Of a stretch of 64,000 bases of DNA, positions 55,970 through 64,000 are shown piece by piece. The translations under genes and the position numbers were made by a program. The notes beneath the pieces were generated by a model. That model did no database searches, was not told the origin of the DNA, and worked only from the letters and a program-made list of their open reading frames with translations. The stretch spans positions 310,001 through 374,000 of the forward strand of contig NZ_VORS01000002.1 in the NCBI RefSeq assembly GCF_007997075.1, in the 5' to 3' direction. The stretch is from Polaribacter sp. IC073 (GTDB lineage: Bacteria; Bacteroidota; Bacteroidia; Flavobacteriales; Flavobacteriaceae). Positions within the stretch are counted from its first letter, which is position 1. Each line of letters begins with the position of its first letter.

Positions 55970-56842
55970 ATGACAATTCAACAAATAAAGTACTTCTTAG
56001 CCCTTTCTAACGAACTTCACTTTTGGAAAACTTCTGAAAAAGTATTTATATCTCAATCTTCTCTTAGTAGACAAATTCAGTCTCTTGAAAACGAAATGGG
56101 CATAAAACTTTTTGAAAGAGATAAAAGAAATGTAAAGTTAACAGATACAGGTAAATTTCTCCAAGAGAAATGGACTGCAACCATTAAAGAAATTGATAGA
56201 GTGCATAGGCAAGCGAAAAAAATTGATGAAGGAACTTCTGGTTTTGCATCAATAAGTTATCCTGGTTCTATTGCTTTTAAATTTCTACCAAACTTTTTAG
56301 AAGTTTTAAATTCTAATTTACCAGATCTAAAATTAGAATTGATTGAACCAACAGACAAAAGCCATGAAAATTTATTACTTAATTATGAAACCGATATTGC
56401 ATTAAGTAGAGACGCCATAAAAAATATAAACATAGATTCTTTCAAATTATCATCAGAACCAATTTGTTTAGTGGTTCCCGATAATCATTGGTTAAATAGA
56501 GAATCTTTAGATAATTTAAAGGAGCTAAAAGATGAGAAATTTATTATTTCTGGTTTACATCAAACAACTTTCTTTGCTTCACTTTTAAGAAATTTTTTCG
56601 AAAAACATGGTTTTGAGCCTAAAACAATAATTGAATCTGATTTTGGAGGAATGATTCTAAATCTAGTCTCTCGAGAACTAGGTGTTTCTATACTTCCGCA
56701 TTCATACAAATTTGCAGAGTTTAAAAATGTTAGATTTATTGAGCTAAATGAAGAAATAAATTTATTTATCAATTGGAGGAAAAGAGATCCAAATGAAACA
56801 ATCAAAAAAATAATTGATTTTGCTAAACTAATTAAAAATTGA
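55970..56842 (+). CDS. LysR-family transcriptional regulator
   Basis: 290 residues from the ATG at 55970; the upstream ATG at 55943 would add nine residues before the usual family start. The winged HTH covers about 1-60 (FWKTSEKVFISQSSLSRQIQ), followed by a linker helix and a periplasmic-binding-type effector domain (about 90-285). It is divergent from the LysE-type exporter and probably activates it when an amino acid accumulates. The effector is unknown. Confidence 0.92.
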   Translation: MTIQQIKYFLALSNELHFWKTSEKVFISQSSLSRQIQSLENEMGIKLFERDKRNVKLTDTGKFLQEKWTATIKEIDRVHRQAKKIDEGTSGFASISYPGSIAFKFLPNFLEVLNSNLPDLKLELIEPTDKSHENLLLNYETDIALSRDAIKNINIDSFKLSSEPICLVVPDNHWLNRESLDNLKELKDEKFIISGLHQTTFFASLLRNFFEKHGFEPKTIIESDFGGMILNLVSRELGVSILPHSYKFAEFKNVRFIELNEEINLFINWRKRDPNETIKKIIDFAKLIKN

Positions 56843-57078
56843 TAGCTAAAAAGAGAAGAGAACAGGTATTCTTTTTATAAAAAATAGTTCTTTGAAATTT
56901 AATTAAAATGTCACTTTTTCATAAAAGGGAAGTTTTCTCTTTTGTTTTTCTCCTTAAAAAAAGATAATTTTGCTTCATTAGTCTGAAATGATATTTTGTA
57001 CATTTTTTTAAATTGTAATTTACAAAACAATACTTCATTCAATTAGCCTAACTTTACATTTAAATTGAAAAAAATAGC

Positions 57079-59334
57079 TTGAAAGAGAAAATAAAACAAC
57101 TAGAATTATTTCTAAAAAGTTCTAACTTTAATCGAGGAATTCGGATAGGCGTTACCATTGCTGTTCCCTTTGGTTTGCTCTATTTCTTAGGGTATTTTGA
57201 ATATGCGCCAGCTCTTGTAGTAGGTGCTTTTTTAAATGCACCAGGTGACATTCCTGGAAGTATTAAGCGTAAAGTGAATGCTATTTTAATAAGCATAGCA
57301 TTAACGATGGCTGTTACCACTATTATTTTGTTTTTAAAACCTTTCTTACCCTTTCTACTACTTGCAATTGCTGTTATTTCTTTTGTTGTGTCTTTAATTT
57401 CTGTGTATGGTTTTAGAGCTTCTTTAGTTTCTTTTTCTGGCTTGTTGGCAATGGTTTTGGCATTTGCCATTCACAAAGAAACTTCACAAGAAATTTTTGT
57501 TCATGTTGGTTTAATGGGTATTGGCGGACTTTGGTATTTGGTTGTGTCTTATGTTTTTCAAAAATTGGCACCTAAAAAAGATCAGAATCAATTATTATCA
57601 GATACTCTTTTACTTATTGGTGAATACCTAAAGTTACGTGCAAAACTATTAACTAAAAAGACAAAACGAGACGAACGTTTAAAACAAACATTTGTACTTC
57701 AGAATCAAATTAATGATAAGCATGAAACCCTTCGAGAAGTATTACTTACTGCCCGTAAACGTTCTGGACGCTCTCGTTATGAAGAAAAGCAACTTTTAAT
57801 TTTTGTTTCCACAATTAAGATTTTTGAGATAATAGAAGCAAAACACTTAAATTATAAGAAGATTGATTCAATTTTTGGAGATCGAAAAGAATTTCTAAAA
57901 GCTTCGAAAAAGCTAAACAAGGTTATGGGAAATCATCTAATTCTTTTGTCAGAATTATTGATTCAGAATGATAAAATACCAAAAAATGAAGATCTATTAA
58001 AAGCTTTGTCAGCGGCAGATGCTTCTATAACCAATTACGTGGATGCCATTAAATTACCAAAAGCACGTGAGGGCGCGCTTATTTTAAAGAATCTGTACGA
58101 TTACCAAGAACAATTGCTGCAAGAAATAAGAACCATTAGACGCGTAATGGCAAATGTTCATGATGCCTCTAAAATATCCTTAAAAAGAGAAGATTCTAGT
58201 CAGTTTCTAACACTACAAGAATACAGATTGAATGTTTTTACGCAGAGTTTCAGTTTCAATTCTACCATGTTTAGACATTCATTTCGTCTTACCATTGCTC
58301 TTGTATTTGCATATCTTTTAGGCTTTATTTTTGACATTCAAAATGCTTATTGGATTCTGTTAACCATTCTGGTTATTATGCGTCCTAGTTATGGTTTAAC
58401 TAAAGAGCGCTCAAAAGATCGTATTATTGGAACGCTTATTGGGGCTGTTATTGCCGTTGGCATTGTGCTTATTACTCAAAATGTAATTGTCTATGCAGTA
58501 TTAGCTTATATTTCGTTAATTTTAGCATTTTCATTGATTCAGCAGAATTATAAATCTGCCGCTGCGTTCATTACCATTAGTATTATTTTCTTGTATTCCT
58601 TAATGAATCCTAATGGATTTGAAGTAATTCAATATCGCGTTATCGACACTGTTATTGGCTCTACCATTGCTGTGGTTGCCAATTATTTGATTTTACCAAG
58701 TTGGGAAGCAAATAACCTTAAAAAGATATTGCTAAATGCTTTAGAAATGAATAAGAAGTATCTTTTAGCAACGCAAGAACTATATCAAGACCCTACAATA
58801 CACAAACTTTCCTATAATTTGGCTAGAAAAGAAGCGTTTCTTGCGATTAGTAATTTGAATGCTTCATTTCAAAGATTGACTCAAGATCCGAAATCGAAAC
58901 AAAAGGAATTTGAACTTATTTATGAAATTGTAACTTTAAATCAAACAATGATTTCTGCGATTGCATCTATTGGTAACTTTATTATCAATCATAAAACAAC
59001 TCCTGCTTCCGATGAATTTAATATGCTAATTCATAAAATTTCTAATACTTTACAAATCTCTTGTGAGAGTTTAGAAGAACCAGAAATCAATAAAAAAATA
59101 ACAGAAAAGAAGGTAAAAGATGCAGAAGATAAATTGTTAGACACCTATCAGCAATTATCTAATCTGCGAGATGAAAATATCAAAAAAGGAAACACAGAAA
59201 TAGATACAGAAACACTTCACGGTCTGCAAGAAGCGTATTTAATTTCAAATCACCTGAGTTGGTTAAAATCACTTTCAGAAAGCTTAAAAAAAGCAACTGA
59301 ACGTTACCACTCTTCTATTATAGAGGATCAGTAA
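57079..59334 (+). CDS. FUSC/YccS-like inner-membrane protein
   Basis: 751 residues. Two hydrophobic blocks of about six helices each (about 20-160 and 395-540) enclose a cytoplasmic helical region, and a long soluble C-terminus follows. This is the YccS/YhfK and aromatic-acid-exporter (FUSC) layout. HSFRLTIALVFAYLLGF and RDRIIGTLIGAV-like RSKDRIIGTLIGAV mark the second block. The frame opens with TTG at 57079-57081; no ATG gives the expected KEKIKQLELF start, so TTG is the likely start. The substrate is unknown. The gene stands alone. Confidence 0.82.
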   Translation: MKEKIKQLELFLKSSNFNRGIRIGVTIAVPFGLLYFLGYFEYAPALVVGAFLNAPGDIPGSIKRKVNAILISIALTMAVTTIILFLKPFLPFLLLAIAVISFVVSLISVYGFRASLVSFSGLLAMVLAFAIHKETSQEIFVHVGLMGIGGLWYLVVSYVFQKLAPKKDQNQLLSDTLLLIGEYLKLRAKLLTKKTKRDERLKQTFVLQNQINDKHETLREVLLTARKRSGRSRYEEKQLLIFVSTIKIFEIIEAKHLNYKKIDSIFGDRKEFLKASKKLNKVMGNHLILLSELLIQNDKIPKNEDLLKALSAADASITNYVDAIKLPKAREGALILKNLYDYQEQLLQEIRTIRRVMANVHDASKISLKREDSSQFLTLQEYRLNVFTQSFSFNSTMFRHSFRLTIALVFAYLLGFIFDIQNAYWILLTILVIMRPSYGLTKERSKDRIIGTLIGAVIAVGIVLITQNVIVYAVLAYISLILAFSLIQQNYKSAAAFITISIIFLYSLMNPNGFEVIQYRVIDTVIGSTIAVVANYLILPSWEANNLKKILLNALEMNKKYLLATQELYQDPTIHKLSYNLARKEAFLAISNLNASFQRLTQDPKSKQKEFELIYEIVTLNQTMISAIASIGNFIINHKTTPASDEFNMLIHKISNTLQISCESLEEPEINKKITEKKVKDAEDKLLDTYQQLSNLRDENIKKGNTEIDTETLHGLQEAYLISNHLSWLKSLSESLKKATERYHSSIIEDQ

Positions 59335-59509
59335 TTTAGTTATTTTCTTCATAAATGACATTTTTACGAATAAAATAACATGTTTTTCATAAAATTATAG
59401 CGCTAAAAAAGCACACCATAAATATTTTTTTATTTTAAGAAAGCAATCCTTTTTTTAATTAATTTTGTTATTACAAAATGGTCTCTGATAAAAAACCATT
59501 ACAAGTAAA

Positions 59510-61033
59510 ATGATACAAAATATAGAAAACATTGAGCTTCATTATTTAACGTTAACAGATTATAAACAGTTAAAAGAAGCAATGATTGAGGCATATTCTA
59601 GTATGCCAGATTCTTACTGGAAAGAAGACCAGATTAAATCTTTAATAGATAAATTCCCTGAAGGACAGGTGGTTATTAAAATTAATGGAGAGTTGGCTGG
59701 TTGTGCCCTTTCTATCATTTTAGATTATGATAGTTTTGATGACCAACACACGTACAAAGAAATTACAGGTGCTTTTACTTTTGATACGCATGATGAAGAT
59801 GGAGATATTTTATATGGCATTGATGTGTTCATTAAATCTGAATACAGAGGTTTGCGTCTTGGGAGAAGATTGTACGATTATAGAAAAGAATTAACAGAAA
59901 AACTAAATTTAAGAGGAATTGCATTTGGTGGTAGAATTCCTAATTACCATAAATTTGCTACTTCCCTATCACCTAAAGAATATATAGAAAAGGTGAAGCG
60001 TAAAGAAATTCATGATCCGGTTTTAAACTTTCAAATTTCAAACGATTTTCATCCTTCAAAAATTTTAAAAGGATATTTAGAGGGTGATGAAAATTCTGGG
60101 GAGTTTGCTGTTTTATTAGAATGGGATAATATTTACTACGAAAAGAAGTCAAAAAAAGCAGTTAGCAATAAAAAAGTTGTCCGTTTAGGTTTAATTCAGT
60201 GGCAAATGCGTTTGTATAAAGATTTAGACGAATTAATGGAACAAGCAGAGTTTTTTGTTGATTCTGTTTCTGCCTACCGTTCAGATTTTGCTTTGTTTCC
60301 AGAGTTTTTTAATGCGCCTTTAATGGCTGCTTATAATCATTTACCAGAATCTGAAGCAATTAGAGAATTGGCAAAATTTACACCAGAAGTTGTACAAAGG
60401 TTCTCTAAACTTGCAATTAGCTACAACATAAATATTATTACTGGTAGCATGCCAGAAATTAAAGACGAACTACTTTACAATGTTGGTTATATCTGTAAAA
60501 GAGATGGATCTGTAGAACGTTATGAGAAATTGCATGTCACACCAAATGAGGCTAGAGTTTGGGGATTACAGGGCGGTAATCAATTAAAAACCTTTGATAC
60601 CGATTGTGGTAAAATTGGAGTTTTAATTTGTTACGATTCAGAATTTCCAGAATTAAGTAGATTATTAGCCGATGAAGGAATGGATATTTTGTTTATTCCG
60701 TTTTTAACAGACACTCAAAATGGCTATTCGAGAGTACGCCATTGTGCACAAGCAAGAGCTATAGAAAACGAGTGTTATGTTGCCATTGCTGGTAGTGTTG
60801 GTAATTTACCGAAGGTTAATAATATGGACATTCAATATGCACAATCGATGGTTTTTACGCCGTGTGACTTTTCTTTTCCTGCAAACGGAATTAAGGCAGA
60901 AGCAACCACAAACACAGAAATGATTTTAATTGCAGACGTAGATTTAGATTTACTAAAGGATTTAAATAAATTTGGTTCTGTAAGAAACTTAAAAGATAGA
61001 AGAAAGGATATTTTCGAATTGCGAAAAAAATAA
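59510..61033 (+). CDS. GNAT acetyltransferase fused to carbon-nitrogen hydrolase
   Basis: 507 residues. The GNAT domain (about 5-200) has an acetyl-CoA loop in YRGLRLGRRLYDYRKEL. The nitrilase-superfamily domain (about 222-500) carries the Glu/Lys/Cys triad in LFPEFFNAP, YEKLHVTPNE and LICYDSEFPE. The fusion is known in several bacterial groups as a bifunctional protein of unsettled substrate. One chain could acetylate an amine and hydrolyse an amide; the order of the reactions is unknown. A strong terminator separates it from the convergent next gene. Confidence 0.9.
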   Translation: MIQNIENIELHYLTLTDYKQLKEAMIEAYSSMPDSYWKEDQIKSLIDKFPEGQVVIKINGELAGCALSIILDYDSFDDQHTYKEITGAFTFDTHDEDGDILYGIDVFIKSEYRGLRLGRRLYDYRKELTEKLNLRGIAFGGRIPNYHKFATSLSPKEYIEKVKRKEIHDPVLNFQISNDFHPSKILKGYLEGDENSGEFAVLLEWDNIYYEKKSKKAVSNKKVVRLGLIQWQMRLYKDLDELMEQAEFFVDSVSAYRSDFALFPEFFNAPLMAAYNHLPESEAIRELAKFTPEVVQRFSKLAISYNINIITGSMPEIKDELLYNVGYICKRDGSVERYEKLHVTPNEARVWGLQGGNQLKTFDTDCGKIGVLICYDSEFPELSRLLADEGMDILFIPFLTDTQNGYSRVRHCAQARAIENECYVAIAGSVGNLPKVNNMDIQYAQSMVFTPCDFSFPANGIKAEATTNTEMILIADVDLDLLKDLNKFGSVRNLKDRRKDIFELRKK

Positions 61034-61050
61034 TTCAATCTTATTAGAAA

Positions 61051-61083
61051 AACAAAAAAGCTCCGAATTTCGGAGCTTTTTTG
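61051..61083. terminator. Bidirectional rho-independent terminator
   Basis: aacaaaaaagctccgaa and ttcggagcttttttgtt form a near-perfect stem with A- and T-runs. It lies between the convergent GNAT-nitrilase and acidic-protein genes. Confidence 0.92.
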
Positions 61084-61089
61084 TTTTAT

Positions 61090-61368
61090 TTAATCTTCAT
61101 CTTCTAAATCGTCTAGATCTAAATCTTCGTCTTCATCAAAAGAATCTTCATCATCTGCATAATCTTCCATAGTTTGCTCTAGTTTAGAACTAATCTTTAC
61201 TAAATAAATAGTTGTTTCTGTTCTAACTTCTACCGCTTTTATGGTTTCTCCTTTTCCGTTTTTAAAGGAAATAATATCTGAATAATCATATCCATCAGGA
61301 TATTTTTCTACTAACATGTCTAAAATATCAGTTGTTAGTTTTGCATAGTCTACAATTACTCTATTCAT
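61090..61368 (-). CDS. Small acidic-tailed conserved protein
   Basis: 92 residues. The N-terminal part (about 1-65, VDYAKLTTDILDMLVEKYPD and KAVEVRTETTIYLVKIS) looks like a compact alpha/beta domain. The last 25 residues are almost all Asp and Glu. Homologues in Flavobacteria are sometimes labelled DNA primase, but nothing primase-like is seen. The function is unknown. It is on the same strand as the polyamine genes and is separated from them by a repeat-bearing gap. Confidence 0.7.
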   Translation of the reverse strand: MNRVIVDYAKLTTDILDMLVEKYPDGYDYSDIISFKNGKGETIKAVEVRTETTIYLVKISSKLEQTMEDYADDEDSFDEDEDLDLDDLEDED

Positions 61369-61394
61369 TTTTTTAATAATTAAATTATTTTGAG

Positions 61395-61441
61395 ATACCT
61401 CAATCGCTTAAAAAAGCTCATTTCAGAATGACATTCGTCAT
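61395..61441. repeat. Dispersed repeat fragment (CAGAATGACATTCG type)
   Basis: tttcagaatgacattcgtca lies just after the deoxyhypusine-synthase-like gene. Its AATGAC core and small inverted repeat (aatgacattcgtcatt) connect it with the fragments at 1721, 10672 and 63372. The relation is by short similarity only. Confidence 0.35.
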
Positions 61442-62419
61442 TTACATCTCCAACAAATAAGCAAAAATTAATGGAGCCACAATAGTTGCATCGCTTTCTA
61501 TGATAAATTTTGGTGTATCGATTGCTAGTTTTCCCCAAGTAATTTTCTCATTTGGTACTGCACCAGAATAAGAACCATAACTTGTTGTAGAATCAGAAAT
61601 CTGACAGAAATAGCTCCAAAATGGGGTGTCTGTTCTTTCCATATCTTGGTACAACATTGGCACTACACAAATAGGGAAATCTCCTGCAATCCCTCCTCCT
61701 ATTTGGAAAAATCCAATTCCGTTATTAGCATTATTGGTATACCAATCTGCAAGAAAAGTCATGTATTCGATACCAGATTTTACGGTAGACGCTTTTAGCT
61801 CTCCCTTCATTACATAGGAAGCAAAAATATTTCCCATGGTAGAATCTTCCCAACCAGGACAAATAATAGGTAGATTTTTTTCTGCAGCAGCGTACATCCA
61901 AGAATCTTTAATATCAATTTCATAATATTGCTCTAAAACACCAGATAACAATAATTTATACATGTATTCATGAGGTAAAAAACGCTCCCCATTTTCTTCT
62001 GCATCTTTCCATATTTTTACAATATGCTCTTGAATTCTTCTAAAAGCTTCTTCTTCTGGTATACAGGTATCTGTAACTCTATTTAAGCCTTTCTCCATTA
62101 AATCCCACTCATCTTGTGGCGTTAAATCTCTATAATTAGGAACACGTTTGTAATGAGAATGTGCTACTAAATTCATAACATCTTCTTCTAAATTTGCACC
62201 TGTACAAGAAATAATATGCACTTTATCTTGACGAATCATTTCTGCAAAAATCTTACCCAATTCAGCGGTACTCATTGCACCAGCCAAAGAAACTAACATT
62301 TTATTTCCTTTATTTAATTGGTCTTCATACCCTTTTGCAGCGTCAACTAAAGAAGCAGCGTTAAAGTGTAAAAAATATTTTTCTATAAATTCTGAAATTG
62401 GTTTTTGATTAGTATTCAT
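61442..62419 (-). CDS. Deoxyhypusine synthase-like protein (probable homospermidine-type synthase)
   Basis: 325 residues from MNTNQKPISEF (an ATG three codons earlier is also possible). It has the NAD-binding deoxyhypusine synthase fold: LVSLAGAMSTAELGKIFAEM, HIISCTGANLEEDV, GFFQIGGGIAGDFP. The catalytic lysine of the family is kept as Lys297 in WGKL. Bacteria lack eIF5A, and bacterial members act on polyamines instead, for example making homospermidine from putrescine. The gene overlaps agmatinase by 11 bases, which supplies putrescine, so a polyamine role is well supported by context. Confidence 0.88.
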   Translation of the reverse strand: MNTNQKPISEFIEKYFLHFNAASLVDAAKGYEDQLNKGNKMLVSLAGAMSTAELGKIFAEMIRQDKVHIISCTGANLEEDVMNLVAHSHYKRVPNYRDLTPQDEWDLMEKGLNRVTDTCIPEEEAFRRIQEHIVKIWKDAEENGERFLPHEYMYKLLLSGVLEQYYEIDIKDSWMYAAAEKNLPIICPGWEDSTMGNIFASYVMKGELKASTVKSGIEYMTFLADWYTNNANNGIGFFQIGGGIAGDFPICVVPMLYQDMERTDTPFWSYFCQISDSTTSYGSYSGAVPNEKITWGKLAIDTPKFIIESDATIVAPLIFAYLLEM

Positions 62420-63353
62420 CTTCGTCATTTTTAAATTTAGCTAACTTGCTAAAAGAGTTTTCTTTATTTTTTTCTTCACCAGCATCATAAGAATCTTCAT
62501 TAGAAGCAAACTTATAACTTAACATTTTGTAGAACAATTTAGCCGCTAAAAAATCAGACGATTTATCTAATTTATTTGGACACAATTCTACCATATCAAA
62601 ACCAACTACATTTTTATCTTTAAAGACTAACTTTAAAAACTCTAATGTTTCATAATACAACAATCCACCAGGTTCTGGTGTTCCGGTAGATGGCATAATA
62701 GAAGGATCTAACGCATCTAAATCAAAGGTAATAAATACATTTTCGGTAAGTTGATCTACAACATCTTCCATCCAATCTTCATTTACAGCCATATCATGTG
62801 CAAAGAAAACTTTGTCAGTATTCATGTTTCTTTTTTCTGAAACATCCATACTTCTAATACCAACTTGTACTAAATTAGTATTTAGACTTGCTTCATAAAC
62901 CGCACAAGCATGGTTGCATTTAGAACCTTCGTACTCTTTTCTTAAGTCTGCATGTGCATCAATATGCAATACCGTTAAATTATTAAAACGCTCACTAAAA
63001 GCCCTAATGGTACCTATTGAAATGGAGTGTTCTCCACCAAAAACAGTGACAAATTTATTTCTATTGATGTATTTTTTTGTAATTTGATGCACTTCTTCTA
63101 CCATTGCTTCTGGAGACGAATTTTCTGTAATTGCTTCCGCAAGAAAAATCCCTTCCTTATAAACTTCAGAATCTGTTTCAATATCATACAATTCCATATT
63201 TTCTGAAGCGTCTAAAAAAGCTTGTGGCCCTTTGTCTGCTCCTTTTTGCCAAGTGCTTGTTCCGTCATAAGGAACAGGAATAACTACGATTTTTGATGTT
63301 GACAAGTTTCCAAATTCTTCTGGAATTCCTGCATATGTTTTCTTTGTGTTCAT
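62409..63353 (-). CDS. speB: Agmatinase
   Basis: 314 residues, ureohydrolase family. It hydrolyses agmatine to putrescine and urea using two manganese ions. Ligands are seen at His109 (GGEHS), Asp132, His134 and Asp136 (HIDAHAD), and in the FDLDALDPS stretch. A charged tail (about 290-314) is longer than usual. It lies 104 bases after arginine decarboxylase, which makes its substrate, and overlaps the deoxyhypusine-synthase-like gene. Confidence 0.95.
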   Translation of the reverse strand: MNTKKTYAGIPEEFGNLSTSKIVVIPVPYDGTSTWQKGADKGPQAFLDASENMELYDIETDSEVYKEGIFLAEAITENSSPEAMVEEVHQITKKYINRNKFVTVFGGEHSISIGTIRAFSERFNNLTVLHIDAHADLRKEYEGSKCNHACAVYEASLNTNLVQVGIRSMDVSEKRNMNTDKVFFAHDMAVNEDWMEDVVDQLTENVFITFDLDALDPSIMPSTGTPEPGGLLYYETLEFLKLVFKDKNVVGFDMVELCPNKLDKSSDFLAAKLFYKMLSYKFASNEDSYDAGEEKNKENSFSKLAKFKNDEDEY

Positions 63354-63371
63354 TTTTTTTTGTTGATGTAT

Positions 63372-63447
63372 TTGTCATTCTAAAGAGTGAATAAATCTAT
63401 AATTTAAAAGAGAGATTACCTCTTTTGCACTCCCACTAATGACGCAT
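63372..63447. repeat. Dispersed repeat between speA and speB
   Basis: The sequence starts tgtcattctaaagagtga and ends actcccactaatgacgc, complementary-type ends like the fragments at 10672 and 61395. It fills most of the gap between two genes of one pathway, as the copy at 10672 does in the MoxR operon. Confidence 0.4.
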
Positions 63448-63457
63448 TAATTATTAT

Positions 63458-64000
63458 TTAATACCCTAAAATTGACAGTAATTCGCTACTTTTTTGTTGT
63501 TCTTTAAAAACATTAAAAGTTAGTTCTCCGCTTTCATCTCTATCTATTAATAAATGCTTTGGATGCGGAATTAAACAATGCTGTAATCCGCCAAAACCAC
63601 CAATAGATTCTTGGTAGGCACCCGTATTGAAAAACCCGATATACAGTGGACTATTTTTCTCGTAAACAGGTAAATAAATTCCGTTTATATGTTGTTCAGA
63701 ATTGTAATAATCATCGCTATCACAAGTTAAGCCACCTAATAAAACACGCTCATATTGTTTGTTCCATTTATTAAGAGGTAACATAATAAAACGCTTATTT
63801 ATTGCCCAAGAATCTGGTAAAGTAGTTATAAATGAAGAGTTTATCATATTCCATAACTCTCTATCATTTTGTTTTTTCTGATATAAAATCTCATAGATTG
63901 CCGCTCCAGATTCACCTACAGTAAAGCTTCCAAATTCTGTAAAAATATTTGGTACATCCACTCCTGCTTCATCACAGGCTTGTTTTATTTGATTGATAAT
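63458..64000 (-). CDS. speA: Arginine decarboxylase, C-terminal part (cut by window end)
   Basis: The frame stays open to the window edge, so only the last 180 or so residues are seen. IFTEFGSFTVGESGA is the PLP-phosphate-binding stretch of alanine-racemase-fold decarboxylases of the SpeA type, with CDEAG just before it, and DSWAINKRFIMLPL and LGGLTCDSDD supplying the active-site Cys-Asp. The enzyme makes agmatine from arginine, the first step of the polyamine route continued by speB. The real start lies beyond 64000. Confidence 0.9.
   Translation of the reverse strand: MINQIKQACDEAGVDVPNIFTEFGSFTVGESGAAIYEILYQKKQNDRELWNMINSSFITTLPDSWAINKRFIMLPLNKWNKQYERVLLGGLTCDSDDYYNSEQHINGIYLPVYEKNSPLYIGFFNTGAYQESIGGFGGLQHCLIPHPKHLLIDRDESGELTFNVFKEQQKSSELLSILGY

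Overview
The window is a stretch of AT-rich chromosome from a member of the Bacteroidota, most likely a marine Flavobacteriaceae (Polaribacter/Tenacibaculum-like). The grounds are a type IX secretion (T9SS) C-terminal sorting domain, the RDD/SpoIIM/DUF4129/DUF4350/MoxR/DUF58 cluster, DUF4251 and DUF4252 proteins, a fused alpha/beta 2-oxoacid dehydrogenase E1, a SpeA/SpeB/deoxyhypusine-synthase-like polyamine cluster, and -7 promoter boxes of the TAnnTTTG type. The genus is an inference. No phage, plasmid or CRISPR array is seen.

Layout. 1-1220: a decayed IS110-family insertion sequence with a hairpin-rich left end, then tRNA-Tyr. 1460-5915: a homoserine dehydrogenase/aldehyde dehydrogenase pair with a convergent Lrp regulator, bracketed by two copies of one dispersed intergenic repeat. 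5916-13047: the divergent RDD gene and the long MoxR/DUF58 operon, ending in two DUF805 genes and a strong terminator. 13105-20700: single genes and small operons (Bcr/CflA pump, DUF4251 lipoprotein, TruC-like pseudouridine synthase, CPXCG protein plus MDR reductase, fused E1, Lrp, M14 carboxypeptidase). 20700-22633: a cluster of TTACA..TGTAA palindromes, an XRE repressor, a HipA-like kinase and DUF3037. 22824-32240: a small secreted protein, a B12-binding radical SAM enzyme, a formyltransferase, an osmoadaptation-type operon (porin, BCCT transporter, universal stress protein) and an FAD oxidoreductase, with two short relics of peptidase C-termini between genes.

32370-36509 is a compact three-gene surface operon: a T9SS-sorted small protein, a collagen-like protein with a phage-tail-collar domain, and a subtilase with a CUB-like tail. 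Then come an M1 aminopeptidase, an ECF sigma/anti-sigma/DUF4252 operon, and two tandem S41 peptidase lipoproteins, the first lacking the catalytic lysine. 44721-64000 is mainly housekeeping: DUF72, patatin, a beta-propeller lipoprotein, a pseudogene with four in-frame stops, PepT, an acyltransferase, RmuC, CsbD, GlyA, fumarylacetoacetase, LysE/LysR, a FUSC-type membrane protein, a GNAT-nitrilase fusion, and a polyamine cluster whose arginine decarboxylase runs off the window end.

Best candidates for something little described are the XRE/HipA-like/DUF3037 module with its operator array, the T9SS/collagen-collar/subtilase operon, the active/inactive S41 pair, and the possible bridge-RNA end of the IS110 element. 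All functional statements rest on reading motifs by eye; no database search was run.
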